Shown here in pieces: positions 47,565-56,352 of a stretch of 64,000 bases of DNA; position 1 is the first letter of the stretch, and each line of letters starts with the position of its first letter. This DNA is from Gammaproteobacteria bacterium (lineage in GTDB: Bacteria; Pseudomonadota; Gammaproteobacteria; Ga0077554; Ga007554): the NCBI GenBank assembly GCA_040183005.1, contig JAMPIW010000001.1:124001-188000 (forward strand), in the 5' to 3' direction. Both the position numbers and the translations under genes were made by a program. Below the pieces are notes generated by a model. It ran no database searches, had not been told where the DNA came from, and saw only the letters and a list, made by a program, of their open reading frames with translations.

Positions 47565-50500
47565 TTATCCAGGGTAGTCCGTGGATGCCGCCGTTGCATC
47601 AGTAGTGACGGCACGCTGTTTACCCCAACCTCTTAGCAGCACATAAAACACTGGCGTCAGCAACAGGCCGAAGAAGGTCACGCCCAGCATGCCGGCGAAT
47701 ACCGCAATACCCATCGCCTGGCGAATTTCCGCGCCCGCGCCGCTTGAGATCACCAGCGGAAATACGCCCATAATGAAGGCCAGCGAGGTCATCAGGATAG
47801 GACGCAGACGCAGGCGGCAGGCTTCACGGGCGGCGGTCATGGCATCTCTGCCCTGGTCTTCGAGCACCTTGGCGAACTCGACAATCAGGATGGCATTTTT
47901 GCACGCCAAGCCCACCAGCACCACAAAGCCCATTTGCGTAAAGATGTTGTTGTCCTTACCCATCAGCCACACACCCACGATAGCCGACAACAGGCCCATC
48001 GGAACAATCAGAATCACCGCCAGGGGCAGCTTCAGGCTTTCATACAGCGCGGCGAGCACCAGAAATACCAGTAGCACGCAGAGCGGAAAGACCAGCATGG
48101 TGGTATTGCCGGCCAGGATTTCCTGGTAGGTAAGATCCGTCCACTCAAAACTGATGCCGTTTGGCAGGTTTTCCCTGGCGAGTTTTTCCATCATGGCCTG
48201 CGCCTGCCCGGAGCTGACGCCAGGCGCGGGGCCACCGTTGATATCCGCCGAGGTATAGCCGTTGTAGCGCGACACCCGGTCCGGCCCATAGCCTTCATTT
48301 ATCTTCAATACCGCGCCGAGTGGCACCATCTCGCCCGCCGCATTGCGCGTCTTCAGTTGAGTGATATCTTCGGCGTGCGAGCGGAAGGGGCCATCCGCCT
48401 GGGCGATGACCTGATAGGTGCGGCCAAAGCGGTTGAAATCGTTCACATACAACGATCCAAGGTAAATCTGCATGGTGTCAAAAACGTCGGTGACCGCCAC
48501 GCCCTGGCGCTTGGCTTTGACGCGGTCGATGTCCGCATCGATCTGCGGCACGTTGATCTGGAAGCTTGAAAAAAGACCTGCCAAACCCGGCGTTTGATAG
48601 GCTTTCATCAGCAATCCCTGCGTGGCGCCATAAAGCTCCTCATAGCCCAGGTTGGCACGGTCTTCGATTTGCATCTTGAAGCCGCCGATCGAACCCAAAC
48701 CCATCACCGGCGGGGGTGGAAACGCTGCGATGAAGGCACCCTGGATGCTGGAGAGTTTCTGGTTCAAGGCACCAGCAATGGCGAACCCTGACAGGTCGGG
48801 TGTTTGACGCTCGCTAAAATCCTTGAGACCGAAAAACACCACTCCCGCGCTGGGGCTGTTGGTAAAGCCGATGATCGACAATCCCGGAAAGGCAACAGAG
48901 TCCCGTACTCCGGGTTGCGCAAGGCCTATGTCAGACATTTTGCGAATCACTTCCTCGGTACGCTCCAGCGAAGCCCCATCGGGAAGTTGCGCGAATCCCA
49001 CCAGATATTGTTTGTCCTGGCTGGGCACAAAACCTGCGGGCACCTTGTTAAAGACCACATAGGCTGCGCCGATCAGAATCAGGTACACCAGCATGGCGAT
49101 GGTCTTGTGCTGGAGAACGCCGCCCACAGTGCGCACGTAGCCGTTCGATGCGCTGGAGAAAGTCCGGTTGAACAGTCTGAACAGCCAGCCGAATAAAAAA
49201 TCAAGCAGCCGTGATGGGCGATCCTTGGGCGCCTTGTGCGATTTCAGCAAGAGCGCGCACAATGCCGGGCTGAGGGTGAGCGAGTTAAAGGCGGAGATAA
49301 CCGTTGCAATGGCAATGGTCAGGGAAAACTGTTTGTAGAACTGCCCCGTCAACCCGCTGACAAAGGCCAGCGGAACAAACACTGCGCACAAGGTCAGCGA
49401 GATGGCGATGATCGGGCCGCTTACCTCCTGCATGGCCTTGTAGGTTGCATCGCGCGGGTTCAATCCCAGCCCGATATTGCGCTCGACGTTCTCTACCACC
49501 ACGATGGCGTCATCCACCACGATGCCGATGGCAAGCACCAGCCCAAACAGGGTCAGGGTGTTGATCGAAAAGCCAAACACCCACAGCAGCGCAAACGTGC
49601 CGATAATCGATACCGGCACAGCGATCAGCGGGATCACCGAGGCGCGCCACGTCTGCAAAAACAGGATCACCACCAGCACCACCAGCGCCACGGCTTCCAG
49701 CAGTGTTTTCACCACCGCCTTGATCGAGTCGCGTACGAACACGGTGGGGTCGTAAACGATCTTGTAATCGATCCCCTGTGGAAATCCGTGCTTGAGTTCC
49801 GCCATCGTTTTACGCACATTATCGGACAGCTCCAGCGCATTCGATCCTGGTGCCTGGAAAATGGGGATGGCCACGGCGGATTTATTGTTGAGAAGGCTGC
49901 GCAAGGCATAGCCGCTGGCACCCAGCTCGATGCGTGCCACATCACGCAAGCGGGTGGTGGCGCCATCAGGCGTTGCCTTGATGATGATGTCACCGAACTG
50001 TTCTTCGGTAACGAGTCTGCCTGCGGCGTTGACGCTCAGCTGAAAATCCACGCCCGGAGGGGTGGGCGGGGCGCCGATTACACCGGCAGCCACTTGCAGG
50101 TTTTGCTCGCGGATAGCGGCCACCACGTCGCTGGCGGTGAGATTACGCGCCGCCACTTTTTGTGGGTCGAGCCATACTCGCATCGAATAATCGCCCGCGC
50201 CAAATATAAGCACTTGGCCCACACCCGATACCCGTGCCAGCGCGTCCTTCACGTTGAGCAGCGCATAATTGCGCAAGTAGACCGCATCATAGCGCTCATC
50301 CGGCGAGAGCAGATGCACCACCATGGTGAGATCAGGCGAACTTTTGACGGTCGTCACACCAAATTGCCGCACTTCCGCAGGCAGCCTGGGGAGTGCTTGT
50401 GCAACACGATTTTGCACCTGCACCTGCGCGGTGTCGATGTCTGTGCCGAGTTTGAATGTTACCGTCAACATCATCACGCCATCGGCGTTGGCCTGGGATG

Positions 50501-50741
50501 ACATATACAGCATGTTTTCCACGCCGTTGATCTGCTCCTCCAAAGGCGAAGCCACAGTCTCGGCGAGCACCTTGGGGTTCGCGCCGGGGTAGGTGGCGCG
50601 CACCACCACCGAGGGCGGAACAACCTCGGGATATTCGCTCAACGGCAGTTGCGGAATCGCCAACGCACCCGCCATGAAAATCAGGATGGACAGCACCGCC
50701 GCGAATATCGGGCGGTCGATAAAGAACCGGGAGAAGTTCAT
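47565..50741 (-). CDS. RND multidrug efflux transporter (AcrB/HAE-1 type)
   Basis: A 1058-residue inner-membrane pump with two repeated halves and twelve membrane helices. It begins MNFSRFFIDRPIFAAVLSIL, as AcrB-like pumps do. The proton-relay aspartate pair is present in IGIVVDDAIVVVENVERN. Large periplasmic domains lie between helices 1-2 and 7-8. Its adaptor gene lies just upstream in the same transcript; no outer-membrane channel gene is adjacent, so it probably uses a TolC made elsewhere. Confidence 0.94.
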   Translation of the reverse strand: MNFSRFFIDRPIFAAVLSILIFMAGALAIPQLPLSEYPEVVPPSVVVRATYPGANPKVLAETVASPLEEQINGVENMLYMSSQANADGVMMLTVTFKLGTDIDTAQVQVQNRVAQALPRLPAEVRQFGVTTVKSSPDLTMVVHLLSPDERYDAVYLRNYALLNVKDALARVSGVGQVLIFGAGDYSMRVWLDPQKVAARNLTASDVVAAIREQNLQVAAGVIGAPPTPPGVDFQLSVNAAGRLVTEEQFGDIIIKATPDGATTRLRDVARIELGASGYALRSLLNNKSAVAIPIFQAPGSNALELSDNVRKTMAELKHGFPQGIDYKIVYDPTVFVRDSIKAVVKTLLEAVALVVLVVILFLQTWRASVIPLIAVPVSIIGTFALLWVFGFSINTLTLFGLVLAIGIVVDDAIVVVENVERNIGLGLNPRDATYKAMQEVSGPIIAISLTLCAVFVPLAFVSGLTGQFYKQFSLTIAIATVISAFNSLTLSPALCALLLKSHKAPKDRPSRLLDFLFGWLFRLFNRTFSSASNGYVRTVGGVLQHKTIAMLVYLILIGAAYVVFNKVPAGFVPSQDKQYLVGFAQLPDGASLERTEEVIRKMSDIGLAQPGVRDSVAFPGLSIIGFTNSPSAGVVFFGLKDFSERQTPDLSGFAIAGALNQKLSSIQGAFIAAFPPPPVMGLGSIGGFKMQIEDRANLGYEELYGATQGLLMKAYQTPGLAGLFSSFQINVPQIDADIDRVKAKRQGVAVTDVFDTMQIYLGSLYVNDFNRFGRTYQVIAQADGPFRSHAEDITQLKTRNAAGEMVPLGAVLKINEGYGPDRVSRYNGYTSADINGGPAPGVSSGQAQAMMEKLARENLPNGISFEWTDLTYQEILAGNTTMLVFPLCVLLVFLVLAALYESLKLPLAVILIVPMGLLSAIVGVWLMGKDNNIFTQMGFVVLVGLACKNAILIVEFAKVLEDQGRDAMTAAREACRLRLRPILMTSLAFIMGVFPLVISSGAGAEIRQAMGIAVFAGMLGVTFFGLLLTPVFYVLLRGWGKQRAVTTDATAASTDYPG

Positions 50742-50756
50742 GGACGTAGCCTCGCG

Positions 50757-51977
50757 CTAGTTATGCTGTGGCTGCGCGGAGCTTGCCTGACTGTTCTCAG
50801 GCTGCTTCTCCATCGGCACCTTCTGTGGCGATACGACGGCCCCGGGACGCACCCTCTGCAACCCATCCACGACGATCACTTCACCCGCCTTGAGTCCTTC
50901 TCTCACGACTCTCAGGCCATCGGCCATTGGCCCCAGCGTCACCGGGCGGTAGTTCGCCTTGTTATCCGGCCCGAGCACCATCACAAACTTTTTGCTTTGA
51001 TCCGTACCTACCGCGCGATCATCAATCAATACCGCGTTGTAGCTGCCGCCACCCAGTTTAATGCGGGCAAACAGTCCCGGCGTGAACAGTCCCTGCTTGT
51101 TGTCGAAAACCGCCCTGATACGAATCGTGCCTGTTGCAGGATCAAGCCGGTTGTCGATGAAGTCCAGATGCCCTTGGTGCGGATAGCCTTGCTCGTTGCT
51201 CAGCCCCATGGATACTGGGCTGCGGGCCGTCTTTTTCGCTGCTGCGGCGTATTTAAGGTAGGCACGTTCATCGCCTTCAAAGTAGGCATATATGGGATCA
51301 TGCGATACCACCGTGGTCAGTACTGTCGCGCCCGCATCGCCACCCGTGACAAGATTGCCGGTAGTCACCTCGGCGCGGCCGGCGCGGCCACTGATGGGGG
51401 ACGTGACGCGGGTATAGCCGAGATTCAGGCGCGCCAGATCAACTGCCGCCTTTGCTGCGCGCACGCTCGCTTCCGATTGGTGCTGGGCGCTGGCGCGATC
51501 GTCATATTCCTGTTGCGCGATCATCCGCGCCTGAAGTAATTTTTCCGCGCGCGCAAGCTGGCTCTTATCAAGCTCCGCTTGGGCAAGGGAGCGCGCCAGA
51601 TCCGCTTCGGCGCGGTTCAACTCGGCGCGATAGGGGCCGGGGTCGATAACGAACAGCACCTCGCCCCTTTTCACATCCTTGCCCTGCTGGAAAGCGATGC
51701 TGTCGATATACCCCGTCACCCGCGAACGTACCTGCACGCTTTCCACCGCCTCCAGCCGGCCAGAAAATTCATCCGAGTCGGCCACTTGCCGCTCGATCAC
51801 GCTGGCAACACTGACTTGTGGCGGCGGAGGAGGCGGTGGCGTCTGGGTTTCAGGATTGCGGCAAGCCGATGCAAGCAAGGTTATCGGCAGGATAAGTAAT
51901 GTGCCGACCCAGCGCCTGCTGCGCGCAACCATCAAGACGGGGGAAAAATGAAAGCTGGGCTTCCTTGGCAGGGTCAT
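50757..51977 (-). CDS. RND efflux periplasmic adaptor lipoprotein (AcrA type)
   Basis: A 406-residue membrane fusion protein. The signal ends in LLASAC, so it is lipid-anchored. A proline run follows, then a lipoyl/barrel-sandwich domain split by a long alpha-hairpin (AELNRAEADLARSLAQAELDKSQ) and beta-barrel domains. It links the pump to an outer-membrane channel. It is divergent from the LysR gene. Confidence 0.93.
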   Translation of the reverse strand: MTLPRKPSFHFSPVLMVARSRRWVGTLLILPITLLASACRNPETQTPPPPPPPQVSVASVIERQVADSDEFSGRLEAVESVQVRSRVTGYIDSIAFQQGKDVKRGEVLFVIDPGPYRAELNRAEADLARSLAQAELDKSQLARAEKLLQARMIAQQEYDDRASAQHQSEASVRAAKAAVDLARLNLGYTRVTSPISGRAGRAEVTTGNLVTGGDAGATVLTTVVSHDPIYAYFEGDERAYLKYAAAAKKTARSPVSMGLSNEQGYPHQGHLDFIDNRLDPATGTIRIRAVFDNKQGLFTPGLFARIKLGGGSYNAVLIDDRAVGTDQSKKFVMVLGPDNKANYRPVTLGPMADGLRVVREGLKAGEVIVVDGLQRVRPGAVVSPQKVPMEKQPENSQASSAQPQHN

Positions 51978-52148
51978 CCCTTAATCCTCGTAGTTAAACC
52001 TCCGAACACTCTCGGAGAAAAGCTGTGCAGCGGCTGATCCTGCTTTCGCGAAACCTTAAAAAGGCTCTACGGAAAACACGCCGCTATTACGCTGGCAAGA
52101 TTGGTATTAGACTACATCCATCTTATCATCTCTTCGTAAACATTGAAT
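51978..52148. promoter_or_regulatory. Divergent promoter region of efflux genes and LysR gene
   Basis: A 171-base intergenic space between divergent acrA-like and lysR-like genes, the usual location of LysR operators. A small inverted repeat CTCCGA / TCGGAG lies at about 52002-52017. No exact operator can be defined by eye. Confidence 0.5.
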
Positions 52149-53054
52149 ATGCGCCTGACCCTCGATGCCCTTTATGTGCTGGACGCCATTGCGCGCAAGG
52201 GCAGCTTTGCCGCCGCAGCCGAAGAACTGCACCGCGTACCTTCGGCAATCACCTATACCGTGCAAAAGCTGGAGCAGGACCTCGATATTGCGCTGTTCGA
52301 CCGTAGCGGCCACCGCGCCAAATTGACCTCGGCGGGAGAAAAGCTGCTGCAAGATGGCCGCCATTTGCTGCGTGCCGCAGCCGAGCTTGAACGCAGCGTC
52401 AAGCGTGTGGCGACGGGCTGGGAAGTCGAGCTGACCATCGCCGTCGACGACCTGATACCAATCGCCAGAATCTACCCCTTGATTGCCGCATTTTACGCAG
52501 AAAACCACGGCACCCGGCTGCGCATTATCACGGAGGTATTCGGTGGCACCTGGGACGCGCTGGCGGCAGGGCGCGCCGACCTTGCCATTGGAGCGAGCGG
52601 CGAAGGCCCGGCGGGCGGTGGTTATGCCACTCGCGTCCTGGGCGAGATGGCATTCGTGTTTGTCGTCACGCCCGACCATTCACTAGCCGGCACGTCCACG
52701 CCGCTGACCAGTGACGATATTCAACAGTATCGCGCCATCGCCGCCGCCGACAGCTCGCGCAACATCCCCCCGCGCACCTCGTACCTGCTATCCGGCCAGG
52801 ATGTCCTCACTGTGCCGGACATGCGCGCCAAACTGGAGGCGCACCGCATGGGTCTGGGTGTCGGCTTTGTGCCGCGCGCGATGATCAAGGACGATCTCGC
52901 GGCGGGGCGCCTGATCATCAAGGAAGTAGCCTGCCCGGTGCCCGAGCCACGGTTGTTTATCGCCTGGCGCACCATTCTGGCGGGGAATGCACTGGCGTGG
53001 TTTTTGGAAAAGATGGAAGATCCAGAGTTACTGGCCGGATTCCTCAGCGAGTAA
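52149..53054 (+). CDS. LysR family transcriptional regulator
   Basis: A 301-residue regulator from ATG 52149. The N-terminal winged helix-turn-helix MRLTLDALYVLDAIARKGSF ... AAEELHRVPSAITYTVQKLE is followed by a type 2 periplasmic-binding-like effector domain (ELTIAVDDLIPIARIYPLI). It lies divergent from an AcrAB-like pump and probably controls it; this is inference from position. Confidence 0.92.
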   Translation: MRLTLDALYVLDAIARKGSFAAAAEELHRVPSAITYTVQKLEQDLDIALFDRSGHRAKLTSAGEKLLQDGRHLLRAAAELERSVKRVATGWEVELTIAVDDLIPIARIYPLIAAFYAENHGTRLRIITEVFGGTWDALAAGRADLAIGASGEGPAGGGYATRVLGEMAFVFVVTPDHSLAGTSTPLTSDDIQQYRAIAAADSSRNIPPRTSYLLSGQDVLTVPDMRAKLEAHRMGLGVGFVPRAMIKDDLAAGRLIIKEVACPVPEPRLFIAWRTILAGNALAWFLEKMEDPELLAGFLSE

Positions 53055-53184
53055 CGCCACCCCTGCCCAGGCTGGAATTGATATGATATATCCGATCAAG
53101 TAAAAATCATTGGCACCAGACAGATAGAGCAACATGCCGAAAAAATCCATCCATGGCCGGTATTGCACCTGCACGCTCGGCCGC

Positions 53185-54156
53185 ATGAATCCGTTTTCCT
53201 CCATGCGCAACATAGCGCTTCTGGCATCCCTGGTTATTCACCCAGCGGTAGCATGGACGGCGCAAGACAGTAAGAGTACGCCACAGCCCTCCACCCAGGA
53301 TATGGTGCTCATCCCGGCCGGTCCATTCATCATGGGCAGCAACAAAACCGACACTGGCGGAAAAGCCAAAGAGTTTGGCTCCGCAAAACCCTGGTATCTC
53401 GACGAGCATTCCCAACGCACGCTGCGGCTCCCTGTCTTTCTGATCGACAAGCACGAAGTCACCAATGCGCACTACCGCACGTTTGTCATTCAAAACAACT
53501 ATTGGCTACCGGCGCAGTGGGAAAAAAACGGTTATCTGCTGACACGGGAGATTCTGGATAGCGCGGACGTAAATAAGCTGAGAAAATTTGTGGCGGAGAC
53601 GTTGCGACTGGATATGGATACGCGGACGATGACCAAAGAAGCGCTGCTGGCGGCCATCGAAAAGCATCAAAAGGCCTTGGATAACCTGCCTGTCACCAGC
53701 GTAACCTGGCCCAATGCGCGCGACTACTGCAAATGGGCGGGCAAACGGCTGCCCACCGAGGCCGAATGGGAAAAGGCAGCGCGCGGCGCGGACGGACAGG
53801 AATATCCCTGGGGAAACCAATGGGATCCCTCTAAACTTAATGCCGGGAGCGCCGATAACTGGGAAACGGGGGTCGCTCCCGTGGGCTCGTATCCATCAGG
53901 AAAATCGGTATACGGCGTCCATGATATGGCGGGCAATGTCATGGAATGGGTAGATGACTGGTATCAGCCCTATCCCGGCTCCCGTTATCAAAGCACCGCG
54001 TTCGGCAACAAGAACAAGGTCGTCAGAGGCGGCGGCTGGGGAGGGGTTGGCCACTACGTCGTCAGCCATTTTTACCGGGGAGCGTACAGGTTTTATTTGG
54101 CGCCGCACTCGGCATTCGGCGATCTTGGCTTTCGTTGCGCCAAGGATATGCGCTAA
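53185..54156 (+). CDS. Formylglycine-generating-enzyme-like (SUMF1) protein
   Basis: About 323 residues from ATG 53185; ATG 53203 or 53134 are alternatives because no SD is clear. A signal peptide (ALLASLVIHPAVAWTA) is followed by an FGE-sulfatase domain: MVLIPAGPFIMGSN, HEVTNAHYRTFV, SVTWPNARDYCKWAGKRLPT, EAEWEKAARG, YPWGN, GVHDMAGNVMEWVDDWY and RGGGW. The catalytic cysteines of true FGE near the C-terminus are absent (RGGGWGGVGHYVVSHF), so it is probably a C-type-lectin-fold relative with another role. The next gene starts directly after its stop. Confidence 0.85.
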   Translation: MNPFSSMRNIALLASLVIHPAVAWTAQDSKSTPQPSTQDMVLIPAGPFIMGSNKTDTGGKAKEFGSAKPWYLDEHSQRTLRLPVFLIDKHEVTNAHYRTFVIQNNYWLPAQWEKNGYLLTREILDSADVNKLRKFVAETLRLDMDTRTMTKEALLAAIEKHQKALDNLPVTSVTWPNARDYCKWAGKRLPTEAEWEKAARGADGQEYPWGNQWDPSKLNAGSADNWETGVAPVGSYPSGKSVYGVHDMAGNVMEWVDDWYQPYPGSRYQSTAFGNKNKVVRGGGWGGVGHYVVSHFYRGAYRFYLAPHSAFGDLGFRCAKDMR

Positions 54157-54963
54157 ATGCAGCGGCCGACACTCTTTGCAGGCAAAATCACTGTCAGGGT
54201 GCGCGCCCTGTGTGTGGGTGAGCGTATCGACCTGCGTGCGCTAGAGGCTGCGCAGCGCCTGGCGGTCGCCCCACTGGCAGTAATCGCGGGCGCGCAAGGT
54301 TGCGCGGTGCTGTTCCGGTACGGTGTGGTGGTCTTGTTTGACCTCGACGCCATGGAAGAGGCCTCGTTTTTGTCTCTTTTGAAGCCTCTGATCAGCGAGC
54401 CCTTTCCCAGGCCGGAGACAGAAGAAGCAGAAATGAGCATCAATCCGCAGCGCGATGAACGCGTGGAAGGCGGCGTGGTCTCACTTCATGCGTTCAGTGT
54501 CGAGCGCCTGCAAACCGTGGCGGATATCCTCGCCAAAAGCGTGGTGCTTGCCCACTACGAGGCCAGCGTCGCCGGTGTTTTCGACCGCATTGAACCTTTG
54601 GCGGCCAGTTTGCAGCGCGATGGCAGCGGAGGACACCAGAGCAAGGAGTTGTTGCGCCATATCGGCGGCACATTACTGATCCAGCACAAAATGGTGGGCC
54701 GTGTCGAGATGGGGGAGAAGCCGGAGATACTGTGGGATCGACCGGATCTCGACCGGTTATATCTGCGGCTGGTGGATGAATACGAACTCCGCGAACGCCA
54801 TCTGGCGCTGGAACGCAAACTGGAGCTGATCTCGCGCACGGTGGAGACGCTGCTGGATCTGTTGCAGCACAACCGCAGTCTGCGCGTGGAATGGTACATC
54901 GTCATTCTGATCGTAGTGGAAATACTGTTGACGCTGTATACGATGTTCTCAGGTGGGGGGTAA
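54157..54963 (+). CDS. RMD1/YagE (DUF155) family membrane protein
   Basis: A 268-residue protein. The N-terminal DUF155 domain has RYGVVVLFDLDAMEE and a central helical region. The C-terminus ends in a membrane helix with the family pattern VEWYIVILIVVEILLTLYTMF. Yeast Rmd1/Rmd8 and related proteins are mitochondrial or membrane-linked; the bacterial function is unknown. It starts immediately after the FGE-like gene, so they are translationally coupled or nearly so. Confidence 0.85.
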   Translation: MQRPTLFAGKITVRVRALCVGERIDLRALEAAQRLAVAPLAVIAGAQGCAVLFRYGVVVLFDLDAMEEASFLSLLKPLISEPFPRPETEEAEMSINPQRDERVEGGVVSLHAFSVERLQTVADILAKSVVLAHYEASVAGVFDRIEPLAASLQRDGSGGHQSKELLRHIGGTLLIQHKMVGRVEMGEKPEILWDRPDLDRLYLRLVDEYELRERHLALERKLELISRTVETLLDLLQHNRSLRVEWYIVILIVVEILLTLYTMFSGGG

Positions 54964-54987
54964 CAACCGTTGCGGATATGTGACGGT

Positions 54988-55065
54988 GGCCGTTCCCGGC
55001 ATCCTACCTCCTGCGATGTGCATGGATGCACGAGTGTCGCAAGAGGTAGGATGCCGGGAGCGACC
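54988..55065. repeat. REP-like element copy 3, full hairpin
   Basis: A 29-base arm (54988-55016) pairs with 55037-55065 at 26 positions. The 20-base centre holds a second palindrome GTGCAT-gg-ATGCAC. The right half matches the copies at 4169-4213 and 8541-8585. This is the most complete copy and shows that the family is a long imperfect palindrome. Confidence 0.9.
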
Positions 55066-55153
55066 GGCACTAGCACATCCATGTGCGTCGTAGTTTGGTA
55101 GTATATGGCCATCGTGTTATACATCCGAATGCGTCCGACCAGTTAGGAGAATT

Positions 55154-56326
55154 ATGATGAAAGCCAAAGACCGTCGCCTGGCCGAGCTGAAAGCCGCCAT
55201 TCCCGAAATCACGCCCGAAGAGGCGTTGGCCCTGCAAAGCAAGGGTGCCGTCTTGATCGACGTGCGCGAGGCTGACGAAATCGCGCAGGGCAGCCCCAAG
55301 GGGGCGTTGCGCCTGGGGCGCGGCTTTCTGGAGTTGCGCGTGGAAGAGGCCGTGCCCGATGCCGCCCATACCGTCCTGACGATGTGCGCTGGCGGCGTGC
55401 GCTCGCTGTTTGCTGCCGAGACGTTGCAGCGCATGGGCTACAATGACGTGCGCTCGGTGGCTGGCGGCTTCAACCGCTGGAAGAATAACGGCCTGCCCTT
55501 CGAGACACCCCGTGCGCTGGATGCGGATGCACGTGAACGCTATTCGCGCCACCTGTTGCTCCCCGAAGTGGGCGAGACCGGCCAGCTCAAGCTGATGGAC
55601 AGCAAGGTACTGCTGATCGGTGCCGGCGGACTGGGCTCGCCCGCCGCGCTGTATCTGGCGGCGGCGGGGGTCGGCACGCTGGGTATCGTCGACCATGATG
55701 TGGTAGACCGCAGCAATTTGCAGCGGCAGATCCTGCACACCGAAGCCCGCGTAGACATCCCCAAGGTCGATTCAGCACGCGAGACGCTCGAAGCCCTCAA
55801 CCCCAAGATCAAAGTCGTTGGTTATCAGACCCACCTGAGCAGCCACAACGTGGAAGAAATCCTCACCGGATACGACGTGGTGGTGGACGGCACGGACAAT
55901 CTGCCCACCCGTTATCTGATCAACGATGCCTGCGTCAAACTTGGCATTCCCAATGTGCATGGCGCGGTATACCGCTTCGAGGGCCAAGTGACGGTGTTCT
56001 GGCCGGGCTATGAAAAACAGCGCGGTGGGTGCTACCGCTGCATGTTCCCCGAACCGCCGCCCGCCGAAATGGCGCCGTCCTGCTCCGAGATTGGCGTGTT
56101 GGGGGTAATGCCGGGCGTGATCGGCGTGCTGCAGGCGGTCGAGGCGCTCAAGATTCTGCTCAGCATCGGCGAGCCGCTGGTGGGCCGGATGCTGTATTAC
56201 GACGCGTTGGGCGCGCGTTTCAACGAATTCAAGGTCAAACGCGACCCAAACTGCCGCCATTGCGGCGACGAGGCGAGCATCACTGGTTACACTGACTACG
56301 CCCAGGTCTGCGCCACCGCATCCTGA
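55154..56326 (+). CDS. moeB: Rhodanese-ThiF/MoeB fusion, sulfur-carrier adenylyltransferase
   Basis: A 390-residue protein. A rhodanese domain comes first (about 20-120, active-site loop CAGGVRS), then an E1-like adenylyltransferase (about 125-390) with nucleotide motif GAGGLGSPAALYL, DRSNLQRQ, the catalytic cysteine in APSCSEIG, and zinc pairs CYRC and CRHC. It activates a ubiquitin-like sulfur carrier (MoaD or ThiS) and may supply persulfide itself. AGGAG precedes ATG 55154; ATG 55157 is equally possible. Human MOCS3 has the domains in the reverse order. Confidence 0.92.
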   Translation: MMKAKDRRLAELKAAIPEITPEEALALQSKGAVLIDVREADEIAQGSPKGALRLGRGFLELRVEEAVPDAAHTVLTMCAGGVRSLFAAETLQRMGYNDVRSVAGGFNRWKNNGLPFETPRALDADARERYSRHLLLPEVGETGQLKLMDSKVLLIGAGGLGSPAALYLAAAGVGTLGIVDHDVVDRSNLQRQILHTEARVDIPKVDSARETLEALNPKIKVVGYQTHLSSHNVEEILTGYDVVVDGTDNLPTRYLINDACVKLGIPNVHGAVYRFEGQVTVFWPGYEKQRGGCYRCMFPEPPPAEMAPSCSEIGVLGVMPGVIGVLQAVEALKILLSIGEPLVGRMLYYDALGARFNEFKVKRDPNCRHCGDEASITGYTDYAQVCATAS

Positions 56327-56352
56327 TTCCCCACGTAAGAAAAGGCACTCGC

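Noticed and set aside
49236-50501. 421-codon plus-strand frame inside the AcrB-like gene
   Set aside because: Antisense to a clear RND pump; low-complexity His/Gln/Arg composition and no start signal.
53028-53213. Minus-strand 61-codon frame with hydrophobic segments between the LysR and FGE-like genes
   Set aside because: It resembles a short membrane protein but overlaps both neighbours, has no ribosome site and no recognisable family.
53841-53860. ATGCCGGGAGCG match to the REP-like family inside the FGE-like gene
   Set aside because: Only a short match; the surrounding bases do not match the 45-bp core and the protein motif is normal there.
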